NCBI GenBank assembly: GCA_017466455.1
Contig: JAFTUD010000027.1
Span: 1-21,902, forward strand
Length of the DNA stretch: 21,902 nucleotides
Direction of reading: 5' to 3'
Origin: Clostridia bacterium
Lineage (GTDB): Bacteria > Bacillota_A > Clostridia > Oscillospirales > CAG-272
Shown: in pieces, positions 1 to 7,126 of the stretch
Position numbering within the stretch: the stretch's first letter is position 1
How the letters are laid out: each line of letters starts with the position of its first letter
Position numbers and translations under genes: made by a program
The notes under the pieces: model-generated
The model's input: the letters and a program-made list of their open reading frames with translations, nothing else
The model's database searches: none
Told to the model about the DNA's origin: nothing

Positions 1-44
1 CATATCGAGTTGAGCGTAGCGAAACATATCGAGTCCCAACGGGA
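1..44. repeat. Hairpin array A, left part (linker ATATCGA)
   Basis: Two copies of the 7-nt linker ATATCGA (2-8 and 26-32) alternate with two different palindromes. The first (9-25) has outer arms GTT and AAC, a tandem GA/GA internal loop, a GC/GC pair and a GTA triloop. The second (33-45) has arms GTCCC and GGGAC around AAC. The window edge cuts the array on the left. No coding region is credible here. It belongs to the linker-plus-variable-hairpin family seen in five other gaps of the window. Confidence 0.7.
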
Positions 45-101
45 CATATAAGAACCTAACCTACCTGTTCTTGCGAACAGTTTTGCTAAAGCAAAAGTGA
101 A
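45..101. repeat. Dispersed 57-bp two-hairpin repeat, copy 1
   Basis: This block recurs in inverted orientation at 19611-19667 with only 4 differences in 57 positions. It holds two adjacent hairpins: TGTTC/GAACA (66-70 and 75-79), whose loop reads GCAA on the minus strand, a GNRA-type tetraloop, and TTTTGC/GCAAAA (81-86 and 91-96). In the other copy the first stem is TATTC/GAATA, a compensatory G-C to A-T change. This supports selection on the folded form, as RNA or as extruded DNA. Function is unknown. Confidence 0.75.
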
Positions 102-213
102 AATCAAATAGCATTTTCACGGTTAGAACCTTGTTACTCGCAAGCTCGTAATCACGCTTGCCTTGGCAAGCATATCACTCACCGCAGGTGAATATCGCGT
201 CAACAGGGTTGAC
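98..213. repeat. Hairpin array A, right part (linker ATATCRC)
   Basis: Successive palindromes follow the end of copA: TGAAAAT/ATTTTCA (98-104 and 113-119), a 7-bp stem GCTTGCC/GGCAAGC (156-171), TCACC/GGTGA (179-191) and GTCAAC/GTTGAC (199-213). The last three are separated by the 7-nt linkers ATATCAC (172-178) and ATATCGC (192-198). The array starts 4 bp past the copA stop codon, so it would be transcribed as the copA 3' untranslated region unless transcription ends first. No U-rich terminator tail is visible. Confidence 0.7.
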
Positions 214-216
214 ATC

Positions 217-420
217 TTATTCCTCTACCTTATATCCTGCCTCGGTGATTGCCGATTTTATTGCCAAGATGTCGGCAGGGGCGTCAAATTTCACCTTGAC
301 GATGCCCTTTTTATGGTTAGGTGTTGCCTTTTCCACGCCCTCGATCGCCTCAAGCACGCTTTTAACTCTTGCCTCACAGTGTGGGCACATCATTCCGCTT
401 ACCTTTAATACAAGTCCCAT
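217..420 (-). CDS. Possible separately translated CopZ-like copper chaperone (internal start in copA)
   Basis: The C-terminal HMA domain of copA begins at an in-frame ATG (418-420) preceded by GAGGAG (430-435, read on the minus strand) with a 9-nt spacer, an excellent Shine-Dalgarno. Initiation there would give a free 67-residue protein starting MGLVLKVSGMMCPHC, the usual size and start of a CopZ metallochaperone. CopZ carries Cu(I) to CopA. Known precedent: E. coli copA also yields a short chaperone from its own reading frame, there by programmed frameshifting. Internal initiation here is inferred from the sequence, not shown. Confidence 0.5.
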   Translation of the reverse strand: MGLVLKVSGMMCPHCEARVKSVLEAIEGVEKATPNHKKGIVKVKFDAPADILAIKSAITEAGYKVEE

Positions 421-2682
421 ATCATCATTCTCCTCGTTATTTATCATATTTTCATTTTTGTTCTTGCTGTTTGATTTTTTCAAAAGAGGTTTAAAGAAAT
501 TAAGCCTCAGGGCATTTGACACGACGCACACGCTTGACAGGCTCATAGCGAGCGCACCGAGCATTGGGCTAAGGTTAATGCCGACTCCTGCAAGTGCGCC
601 CGAGGCTATCGGAATTGCAACTACATTGTAGAAAAACGCCCAAAACAGGTTCTGCTTTATATTTCTTAGTGTGGCTTTACTTAGCCTTATGGCATCGCAA
701 AGGTCGCTAAGCTCGCTTTTCATTATAACGACCTCGGCTGTGTCTATTGCGACATCAGTTCCCGCGCCGATTGCAACGCCTATATCGGAAACGGCAAGCG
801 CGGGGGCGTCATTTACGCCGTCTCCAACCATCATTGTCCTGCCCTGTGCGCTAAGCTCCCTTATTTTTTGCTCCTTATCGCTTGGCAGAGTGCCCGCTAC
901 GACCTCATCAATTCCCGCCTCGGCAGCAACCGCCCGTGCGGTGCGCTCGTTATCTCCTGTCAGCATAACGACACGAATTCCGTTCTTGCGTAGCCATTTT
1001 ACGGCATCGGCGCTTGATGGCTTTACTGTGTCGCTAAGTGAGATAATTCCCCACGGCTCACCGTTTTTCACAAAGAACAGCGGGGTTTTTCCGTCCTCGG
1101 CGATTTCATTGGATATTTTTATCATTTGGTCGGGTATGTGTGCGTAATTCGACACAAATGAGAGCCTTCCGCCCACTGCGACCTCGCCATTTACGGTGGC
1201 TGAAACGCCCATTCCCGCAAAGCTCTTAAAGTCCTGCGCCTCGGTTAAGGCAATGCCCTTTTCCTCGGCATAGGCTACTATTGCCCTTGCAAGCGGATGC
1301 TCGCTCATTCTCTCAAGAGAATACGCAAGAGATAAAAGCTCGGTGGCGCTTACCCTCTCGGGAACGATTTTATGAACGCTCATCCTTCCCGTGGTTATTG
1401 TTCCTGTTTTATCAAGGGCGACTATCCTTACTCCGCCCGTATGCTCAAGCGCCTCGGCTGTCTTGAACAGTATTCCGTGCCTTGCTCCTACTCCGCTTCC
1501 TACCATTATAGCAACGGGAGTTGCAAGCCCGAGCGCACACGGACAGCTTATGACAAGCACAGAAATCGCGTGCGTTAGCGCAAGGGCTGTATCATTGCTT
1601 ATTACAAGCCATAAAATACTGACTAAAACGGCAATAGCTATTATGCTCGGAACGAAAATTCCCGATACTCTATCGGCTATTTTGGCTATCGGTGCCTTTG
1701 TTGCGGTGGCATCTCTTACCGTTTTTATGATTTGCGCAAAGGCTGTATCAGCGCCCGTGCGCTGTGCCCTGCATTTCAAAAATCCGCTGATGCAGATTGT
1801 AGAGGCGCTGACCCTGTCGCCCTCTCCCTTATCGGCAGGATTGCTCTCGCCTGTCAGTGAGGACTCGTCAACGCTTGCGTTGCCCGAAAGCACCTCGGCA
1901 TCGGCAGGAATACTCTCTCCGCTTTTAACGATGAAAATATCGCCTGCGCTAAGCTCGCTTGCGCGGACAACTCTTTCTCCATTATCATCTATAATTGTTG
2001 CGTATTTGGGGCTCATATCCATAAGCGAGCTAAGAGCCGAGGTCGTCTTACCCTTGGCAAGCGCCTCAAGGAGCTTACCCACCGTTATAAGCGTGACAAT
2101 CATTCCCGCGCTCTCAAAATAAAGCCCGTGTAAAAGATGCGCCTCACCTAAAATAATTCTAATATAAAGGTAGGCACTGTAAATATACGACACGCCCGAG
2201 CCGAGGGCGACAAGCGTATCCATATTTGGAGAGCGATTTATTACCGCCCTTACTCCGCTTATGAAGAATTTACGGTTTATAATCATTACGGCAAGGGCAA
2301 GCGACGCCTCAAGCGCGCCCACAATTACGGGCTTTGCAAGAAACGAGGGCAAATACCAGCCCCACATAGCATGTCCCATTGAGATATACATAAGAGCCAC
2401 GAGAAAGCCCGAGGACAAAATGAGCCTGTGCCGAAGAATTGGGATTTCCTTATTTTCAAGCTCCGATGGGGTTATTTGCGCGGACTCATCAGCCTCATGC
2501 GCGCCATAGCCTGCCTCGGTAACTGCCTTAATTATCTCATCGGCGCTTGCTGTGCCCGTTACGAGCATTGAATTTGTGAGCAGTGACACAGCACAGCTGT
2601 CTACTCCGTCAAGGGCGCTTACCGCTTTTTCCACTCGCGCGGAGCAAGCCGAGCAGGTCATTCCCGTTATATCAAATTTCAT
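217..2682 (-). CDS. copA: Cu(I)-exporting P1B-type ATPase with N- and C-terminal heavy-metal domains
   Basis: ATP-driven export of cytosolic Cu(I) across the cell membrane. The 821 residues hold an N-terminal HMA domain with GMTCSAC (Cys10, Cys13), the actuator motif TGES (277-280), the membrane CPC metal site (380-382), the phosphorylation motif DKTGT (Asp424), the HP motif (462-463) and the hinge GDGVNDAP (620-627). Tyr685-Asn686 and the MSLSS stretch (713-717) in the last two helices are the ligand signature of Cu(I) rather than Zn/Cd pumps. After a Lys/Asn/Glu-rich linker (about 733-754) comes a second HMA domain with CPHC (Cys766, Cys769). A C-terminal HMA is unusual for this family, where the chaperone CopZ is normally a separate gene. 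The gene lies 66 bp after mntP with no terminator between them, so it is probably the last gene of that operon. No CsoR or CueR site was recognised. Confidence 0.95.
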   Translation of the reverse strand: MKFDITGMTCSACSARVEKAVSALDGVDSCAVSLLTNSMLVTGTASADEIIKAVTEAGYGAHEADESAQITPSELENKEIPILRHRLILSSGFLVALMYISMGHAMWGWYLPSFLAKPVIVGALEASLALAVMIINRKFFISGVRAVINRSPNMDTLVALGSGVSYIYSAYLYIRIILGEAHLLHGLYFESAGMIVTLITVGKLLEALAKGKTTSALSSLMDMSPKYATIIDDNGERVVRASELSAGDIFIVKSGESIPADAEVLSGNASVDESSLTGESNPADKGEGDRVSASTICISGFLKCRAQRTGADTAFAQIIKTVRDATATKAPIAKIADRVSGIFVPSIIAIAVLVSILWLVISNDTALALTHAISVLVISCPCALGLATPVAIMVGSGVGARHGILFKTAEALEHTGGVRIVALDKTGTITTGRMSVHKIVPERVSATELLSLAYSLERMSEHPLARAIVAYAEEKGIALTEAQDFKSFAGMGVSATVNGEVAVGGRLSFVSNYAHIPDQMIKISNEIAEDGKTPLFFVKNGEPWGIISLSDTVKPSSADAVKWLRKNGIRVVMLTGDNERTARAVAAEAGIDEVVAGTLPSDKEQKIRELSAQGRTMMVGDGVNDAPALAVSDIGVAIGAGTDVAIDTAEVVIMKSELSDLCDAIRLSKATLRNIKQNLFWAFFYNVVAIPIASGALAGVGINLSPMLGALAMSLSSVCVVSNALRLNFFKPLLKKSNSKNKNENMINNEENDDMGLVLKVSGMMCPHCEARVKSVLEAIEGVEKATPNHKKGIVKVKFDAPADILAIKSAITEAGYKVEE

Positions 2683-2748
2683 AAGCCTTTAAATCAGCTC
2701 CTTTTGTTTTCGTTGGTTTTCGTTTTTGGTCCTGCTAAGCTAACGCCC

Positions 2749-3330
2749 TTAAAAAAAGCTCGTTATAAAGATTTCAAGACCGATGAAAATAAGAATCGCT
2801 CCGCCTAAGATTGATGCCTTGCCCGAGAGCCTTTCGCCAACCTTATTGCCGATTTTTACCCCCGCTAAGCAAATTACGAAGGTGACAAGCGCGATTATAA
2901 GGGCGGTTACAAGGGCGGGCATAAGGGTATACTCCGAGATTGTAAAGCCTACGGAAAGGGCGTCAATAGATGTTGCTATTCCCTGCGCTATAAGGAGCGA
3001 AAGCGACAGAGGTCTTGCCTCGGACTCTTCTTCCTTATTCTTTATGCCCTCATAGAGCATTTTTCCGCCTATGTAGGAAAGGAGAGCAAGCGCAATCCAC
3101 GGAACGAGCCTTTCAAATGCGCTAAAATGCCTTGCAAGCGTATGGACAAGCACCCAGCCGACAAGGGGCATAAGCGCCTGAAAAAACGCAAACATTCCCG
3201 AAATTCCAAGCACCTTGCCTGTTTTCATATCGGGCTCGTGAAGTCCGTTGGCAAGCGAGATTGAAAATGCGTCCATTGCAAGACCTACGCCAAGCAAAAG
3301 CGCAAGGGAAAAGAATGAAAAATCGTACAT
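2749..3330 (-). CDS. mntP: MntP-family manganese efflux pump
   Basis: Small integral membrane exporter of Mn(II). The 193 residues match the usual family length and show the internal two-fold repeat with its signature acidic residues: MDAFSISLANG (Asp20) in the first half and SIDALSVG (Asp123) in the second. About six hydrophobic helices are apparent, with a charged cytoplasmic loop around 96-106. The ATG overlaps the stop codon of the upstream WYL regulator by one base (TAATG), so translation is probably coupled. In many bacteria mntP is controlled by a yybP-ykoY riboswitch; the coupled arrangement leaves no room for one directly upstream, which points to control through the WYL protein. Confidence 0.93.
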   Translation of the reverse strand: MYDFSFFSLALLLGVGLAMDAFSISLANGLHEPDMKTGKVLGISGMFAFFQALMPLVGWVLVHTLARHFSAFERLVPWIALALLSYIGGKMLYEGIKNKEEESEARPLSLSLLIAQGIATSIDALSVGFTISEYTLMPALVTALIIALVTFVICLAGVKIGNKVGERLSGKASILGGAILIFIGLEIFITSFF

Positions 3331-4340
3331 TATTTCTTACTGTCCTTTGAGTACATATAATAAAGCTCGTGTGCGTAGTCCTTGACCTCATGCACAACGG
3401 TTGGCGGTGAAACGACCCTTAAGCGGTTGCCGAAGGAGCAACACCACGCGATAAAGGTCGGGCTGATTTGAACATCTGCCTCAAATACAACGCACTCGCC
3501 CTTATCAATCATTTTTATTTCGCCAAATCTATCAAAAATCACATCAACGAGGCTCATATCCGCTTCCATTTTTACGGTCTTGCGCTCTCCTGTGAACATT
3601 GAAAAGACCTGCTTCTTATGGCTCTGAATGTCGAAGCCCTTTACCTCGTCGTACGGGGTAATGTCATCATCGGTTACTCTTACATTTTCCATACGGTCAA
3701 CACGGTAATGCGCCATTCTCTTGTGCTTGTCATCATAGCAAACAAGATAATATTTATCATCGGAAAAAACGGTGGCGTAGGGGTTTACATTGTAGATTTT
3801 AACCTCGCCGTCGGGATTTTTTCTGTAATTACGCTCGTGCGCGGGGGTGTAGCTGAAATACTTGAATTCTATCTTTTTACGGTCGTTTATCGCGACTGCA
3901 ATTTCGTTTACCGCGTAGTAGATTTGCTTGTTTGTTGTCTTTACTGTATTAAATGCAACGATGTTTTGCTTTAGAACCTCGGCACGGTAGCTTCCTGCAA
4001 GCTTGGCAATTCTATCAACGAAGTTCTTTGTCTTGTCCTCGCTGATAAAGCTTGATGCCTGTACCGCATCCATAAGTATTCTAAGCTCGGTAGGGCTGAA
4101 CCTCTCGTCCTCGTTGTCAACGCAATACTCGTTTGACGCTCCGCGAGTGCATTCAATATTGTAGCCGAAGCTGTTCAGCGTTTTTATATCATCGTAAAGC
4201 GTGCGACGGTCACAGTCTATGCCCATTTTTTTGAGGCGCTCAAGGATTTCGGGCGTGCCCATAGGATGCTCACTGTCGGTTTCCTGTGATAGAAGCTCCC
4301 AAAGCTTTAAGAGCTTAATTTTGTTAGTCTTTTCTGCCAT
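3330..4340 (-). CDS. WYL-domain transcriptional regulator
   Basis: DNA-binding regulator of the DeoR-like HTH plus WYL class, 336 residues. An N-terminal winged helix (about 8-75; recognition region IDCDRRTLYDDIKTL) is followed by a WYL ligand-sensing domain (about 140-225), in which the name-giving tripeptide reads YYL (198-200), and by a C-terminal WCX-like extension (about 254-330). The start is supported by AAGGAG 8 nt upstream. It is the first gene of an operon with mntP and probably copA, so a role in metal or metal-stress control is a fair guess. WYL ligands are diverse and the effector cannot be read from sequence. Confidence 0.88.
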   Translation of the reverse strand: MAEKTNKIKLLKLWELLSQETDSEHPMGTPEILERLKKMGIDCDRRTLYDDIKTLNSFGYNIECTRGASNEYCVDNEDERFSPTELRILMDAVQASSFISEDKTKNFVDRIAKLAGSYRAEVLKQNIVAFNTVKTTNKQIYYAVNEIAVAINDRKKIEFKYFSYTPAHERNYRKNPDGEVKIYNVNPYATVFSDDKYYLVCYDDKHKRMAHYRVDRMENVRVTDDDITPYDEVKGFDIQSHKKQVFSMFTGERKTVKMEADMSLVDVIFDRFGEIKMIDKGECVVFEADVQISPTFIAWCCSFGNRLRVVSPPTVVHEVKDYAHELYYMYSKDSKK

Positions 4341-4380
4341 TTTTGTTTCTCCTTATAAGCTTATTTTATTATTTTTTAAA

Positions 4381-4409
4381 ATTTTAACACACTTTTTTTA
4401 ATTTGTAAA
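4381..4409 (-). promoter_or_regulatory. Promoter of the WYL-mntP-copA operon
   Basis: On the minus strand: -35 TTTACA (4404-4409), a 17-nt spacer, -10 TAAAAT (4381-4386). It lies about 40 bp upstream of the WYL start codon in a very AT-rich stretch. No other promoter is evident before mntP or copA. Confidence 0.7.
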
Positions 4410-4485
4410 TACCTTGTCGCAAAAAAATGACATTTATTTCGCCTCGCCCTCTCTTGCGCCTCGTTACGGAGCTAAACAAATATCC

Positions 4486-4503
4486 TTGATATCATGATAT
4501 CAA
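4486..4503. promoter_or_regulatory. Perfect 18-bp palindrome, candidate operator
   Basis: TTGATATCATGATATCAA is fully self-complementary. It lies 77 bp upstream of the -35 box of the WYL operon and beyond the terminator of the neighbouring gene, so the WYL operon is the only promoter nearby. It could be an autoregulatory operator. A nested hairpin follows at 4522-4558 (GGCGC/GCGCC outside GGGCT/AGCCC). Nothing else is recognisable in the 365-bp gap apart from the terminator. Confidence 0.4.
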
Positions 4504-4580
4504 AATTAGTTAGGGAAAAGGGGCGCTTGGTGGAATAAGGGGCTATAAAGCCCGCGCCTAAAAACGGATATAAGGATATT

Positions 4581-4626
4581 AAAAAGAAGATAACCCGCAG
4601 ATTTCTCCACAGGCTATCCTCTTTTT
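4581..4626 (-). terminator. Intrinsic terminator of BspA-like gene 1
   Basis: The arms 4581-4595 and 4612-4626 form a 15-bp stem on the minus-strand transcript, with two G-U wobbles that would be A-C mismatches on the plus strand. The strand preference is therefore clear. The 3' arm ends in five U. It lies 80 nt after the stop codon at 4706. Confidence 0.75.
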
Positions 4627-4705
4627 CATATGTTAAAATTAATAGGAAGGCTTTTTGTAGGGGTTTATCTGTTTTGGTCTACGCCATTACAGCATCACCT
4701 TAGAT

Positions 4706-6724
4706 TTAGTCCTCTTTGGAAACAGCAGGCTGAAGTGCTACAACCTGTGCAAGAGTTACGCTCTTGAAGCCCTTAGCGCCGATTGTTACATCGCTTCCGC
4801 TTTCAGCTTGAATAAATGTAACTCCGTTTGCGTCGATTACATATGCGCAGATTACGAGGTCAAGCTCAATATTTGTCTTTGTGCCAAAGTTAATTGAGCA
4901 ATCAAAGCTTGCATATTGCTTATCCATTTCAACCTGAAGCGCCTTGTCGGTGTTTACCTTGTTTTCAGCGTTGAAGAAGCTGTTCGCTCCGAATGCGTTT
5001 GCATTTGCGATTACAATACCGTAGCTAAGCTCACCGATAAGTCTTTCGTAAAGAGCGAGTGAATCAAGGTCTACGCTATATCCGCCATTGATTGCATTCT
5101 TATCCTCGTTTGTTGAATAGCCCTTTGCGGTGAATACAGGAGCAACAACATCTCTGCCGTCCTTATCGCCTACTAAGATGTCAGCGATTGTGCAACCGGG
5201 ATTTGTGCAATCGTAGGTGTAAATTCCGTTTGCGGTAAGACCGTTTGCAAATACGAGTGTTTCAACCAAGTTGTGACTTTCCTGTCCTTCAAATGCTCTG
5301 CCGCATCCAACTCTTGAACAAATTCCGTCTTGTGTGCAGTCGGTCACGCCCTCAACATAGTCAACGCCATTATAGAAGGTGTCGCATGGATTCAAGCCAT
5401 AAACAATATAGTTTTTCTTAGAGGTGTCCTCAATCGCCTTGAACTCCTCAAGATTAACGATTACGGCGTTTTTGAAGTTACCATTATCGCTTGAATTAGT
5501 GTTGGCAAGAAGGGTGTTTAGCTGTTCAAGCGAGCCTGTGTAGTAATAAACAACTCCGCTTCCGTTGGTTTCCTTAAATGCACCCTGTGGGAATCCGGGA
5601 GCTGTTGCAGGAAGGTAAATTTCACTAAATTTAGTCTTTTCAAACGTATATGTACCCGTAACTGTCGTGAGTCCTCCGCCAAGCACGAGCTTTCCCATTG
5701 TGACATATGCACCTGCAAATGCGTGGTCGCCAAGCGTTGTCACAGTGTTAGGAAGAATAATATCACCCGAAATTTTATGTCCGTTAAACGCGTTGCTTCC
5801 GATAGATACAAGATCCTTTGGGAAGGAAATGGTTGCAAACTTTGGTCCGCTTGCAAATGCTCTATACGGAATATCGGTTACCTTTGTGTTTTCAAAATTG
5901 ATAAGAGTTTCCAAGGACTTACACTGATAGAATGCTCCGCCCGAACCAAGCGACTCAAGAGATGATGGGAAATAGAAACTTGAAATTATTGTTTTCTCAA
6001 ACTGATATTCGCCTACAAACGCACTAAGCCTTGAATTTTCGCCAATCGTTATAGTAGCAAGAGAAGTACAGTCCGCAAACGCATGGTCGCCAATGCTTTC
6101 AACGGCATCGGGAATTACAATGCTTGTGATAGGTGTGCCTCTAAGCGCATTTGTGCCAATGGTCATAACGGTTGAGGGCAACGAAATTGAGGCTATTTTT
6201 GTGTTGTAGAATGCTTCTTTAAGGATTCCCTCTACCTTACTGTTTTCCAAGCCCTTAATTGTTGTGAGCGCGGTGCATTTACCAAAGAAATGCTCGCCCA
6301 TAATTCTCATTGTAGTGGGGATTGATGCCTCGATCAAATTTGCTGCACTCTCAACCTTTTTTCCGCCCGAGCCTGAAACGTATGAGGTTTCAATTCCCTC
6401 AGGGATTTCAAATCTAATAAGGTTGCTTCTTACATCGGTTCCAAGACCCAAAGCGCTCCTTACATTTGCGTGAACGCTCCATGTGAACTCCGAATTGTCA
6501 GCAAGCAAATAGTAGGTTGGGATTGTGTAATATGTTCCGTTTACTACAACTACTGTTTTTGCGTCCTTGCTGATTACTGTCGGCTCGGGAATGCCGTCAA
6601 TAACTGAAAGAGTGCCATACTCATTAGTGTCTGACGGAACGATTGTGTCTGCGCTTGCTACAACGGTTAAAGCACATACGATAAGTGCTACCATGATTGC
6701 AAGCATGAAAATTCTCTTTTTCAT
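4706..6724 (-). CDS. Secreted BspA-like leucine-rich-repeat protein 1
   Basis: Predicted extracellular protein of 672 residues. The start at 6724 is chosen because GAAAGGA precedes it and a signal peptide follows at once (Lys-Lys-Arg, hydrophobic core, cleavage after VVASA at residue 25). An upstream in-frame ATG would place the promoter inside the gene. Residues about 135-385 hold at least seven BspA-type LRR_5 repeats of the form SLPSTVMTIGTNALRG...IPDAVESIGDHAFADCTSL. A Cys-rich module follows (Cys447, 463, 469, 474, 506, 511), then a C-terminal domain from about 535. BspA-like repeats occur in adhesins and host-binding surface proteins. No LPXTG anchor, SLH domain or C-terminal membrane helix is visible, so how it stays at the surface is unclear. 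A homologue lies at 20274. Expression may be phase variable, judging from the upstream G10 tract. Confidence 0.88.
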   Translation of the reverse strand: MKKRIFMLAIMVALIVCALTVVASADTIVPSDTNEYGTLSVIDGIPEPTVISKDAKTVVVVNGTYYTIPTYYLLADNSEFTWSVHANVRSALGLGTDVRSNLIRFEIPEGIETSYVSGSGGKKVESAANLIEASIPTTMRIMGEHFFGKCTALTTIKGLENSKVEGILKEAFYNTKIASISLPSTVMTIGTNALRGTPITSIVIPDAVESIGDHAFADCTSLATITIGENSRLSAFVGEYQFEKTIISSFYFPSSLESLGSGGAFYQCKSLETLINFENTKVTDIPYRAFASGPKFATISFPKDLVSIGSNAFNGHKISGDIILPNTVTTLGDHAFAGAYVTMGKLVLGGGLTTVTGTYTFEKTKFSEIYLPATAPGFPQGAFKETNGSGVVYYYTGSLEQLNTLLANTNSSDNGNFKNAVIVNLEEFKAIEDTSKKNYIVYGLNPCDTFYNGVDYVEGVTDCTQDGICSRVGCGRAFEGQESHNLVETLVFANGLTANGIYTYDCTNPGCTIADILVGDKDGRDVVAPVFTAKGYSTNEDKNAINGGYSVDLDSLALYERLIGELSYGIVIANANAFGANSFFNAENKVNTDKALQVEMDKQYASFDCSINFGTKTNIELDLVICAYVIDANGVTFIQAESGSDVTIGAKGFKSVTLAQVVALQPAVSKED

Positions 6725-6766
6725 AATTTTTTCCTTTCGTGAAATAATACGGTATTTTGCATTTTT

Positions 6767-6796
6767 ATTATAACATGTGACCATATTATTTGTCAA
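6767..6796 (-). promoter_or_regulatory. Promoter of BspA-like gene 1
   Basis: On the minus strand: -35 TTGACA (6791-6796), an 18-nt spacer and a perfect -10 TATAAT (6767-6772). The predicted leader is about 35 nt. The G/C-tract cassette lies directly upstream. Confidence 0.85.
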
Positions 6797-6798
6797 TA

Positions 6799-6859
6799 TG
6801 CACAATAAACAAATCCCCCCCCCCATTTTTGTGCAATTTTACCAAAAATGCACAAAAAA
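6799..6859 (-). promoter_or_regulatory. TTGCACAAAAA dyad with G10 tract upstream of BspA-like gene 1
   Basis: Reading toward the gene: half site R1 (6849-6859), 12 nt, half site R2 TTGCACAAAAA (6826-6836) in inverted orientation, one base, a run of ten G (6815-6824), eight bases, half site R3 ATTGTGCA (6799-6806), two bases, then the -35 box. The tract ends 18 bp from the -35 box. The same set of elements recurs before BspA-like gene 2. Homopolymeric tracts at such positions change length by slipped-strand mispairing in known phase-variable promoters; that is the inference here. Confidence 0.65.
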
Positions 6860-6860
6860 C

Positions 6861-6884
6861 ACTCCTTCCACGGTTGGAAGGAGT
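6861..6884. repeat. Hairpin ACTCCTTCC / GGAAGGAGT, copy 1
   Basis: Nine-bp arms around a 6-nt loop, next to half site R1 of the BspA-like gene 1 cassette. Identical arms with a different loop occur at 19724-19745, between the GH31 gene and BspA-like gene 2. The arms resemble the anti-Shine-Dalgarno and Shine-Dalgarno sequences. No U-run follows, so it is not a standard terminator. Confidence 0.6.
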
Positions 6885-6903
6885 ATATCTTATCAAAACG
6901 GAC

Positions 6904-7036
6904 ATGAACTGTACCGTTGGCACATGAGTTGCAACTGCGTTGCATGAATCGTGCTTTGCACATGAATCGCCCTTACGGGCATGAATCGCACCTGCGGTGC
7001 ATGAATTGTGCCGTTGGCACATGAATTGCCTTCGGC
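6904..7036. repeat. Hairpin array B (seven units, linker ATGARYY)
   Basis: Seven linkers of exactly 7 nt (ATGAACT, ATGAGTT, ATGAATC three times, ATGAATT twice) alternate with seven short palindromes: GTACC/GGCAC (one mismatch), GCAAC/GTTGC, GTGC/GCAC, GCCC/GGGC, GCACC/GGTGC, GTGCC/GGCAC and GCC/GGC, with loops of 3-4 nt. The stems differ from one another but almost all pair perfectly. It lies between the 3' end of the DUF4186 gene and the BspA-like gene 1 promoter. Any open frame through it is a by-product of the repeat. Confidence 0.85.
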
Positions 7037-7096
7037 ATTAGAATATTGCTCGGGGGTGTGGAAGCAATTCACACTAAACGATGTCGGATATTGCCC

Positions 7097-7112
7097 GCGG
7101 GGGCTTCCCCGC
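7097..7112. other. GC hairpin after the DUF4186 gene
   Basis: GCGGGG and CCCCGC form a 6-bp stem with a 4-nt loop, 14 bp beyond the DUF4186 stop codon. There is no T-run, so it may be an mRNA-end stabiliser or part of the local repeat DNA (GGCTTCCC occurs twice nearby). A looser ATTGCT/AGCAAT dyad lies at about 7043-7067. Confidence 0.4.
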
Positions 7113-7126
7113 CGAGAGGCTTCCCG

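Noticed and set aside
2683..2748. yybP-ykoY riboswitch or copper operator near mntP/copA
   Set aside because: The 66-bp gap before copA is too short and shows no such fold, and mntP starts inside the regulator's stop codon. No CsoR or CueR site was recognised.
6724..6826. Longer start for BspA-like protein 1
   Set aside because: It would place the promoter within the gene and put 34 residues before the signal peptide; the start at 6724 has a ribosome binding site.
6786..7022. Minus-strand open frame through hairpin array B and the G10 tract
   Set aside because: It translates the linker-hairpin repeat, runs through the BspA-like gene 1 promoter and has no ribosome binding site or domain.
6904..7036. 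CRISPR array
   Set aside because: The constant units are only 7 nt and the variable units are palindromes of 9-13 nt, the reverse of repeat-spacer logic. No cas gene is in the window.
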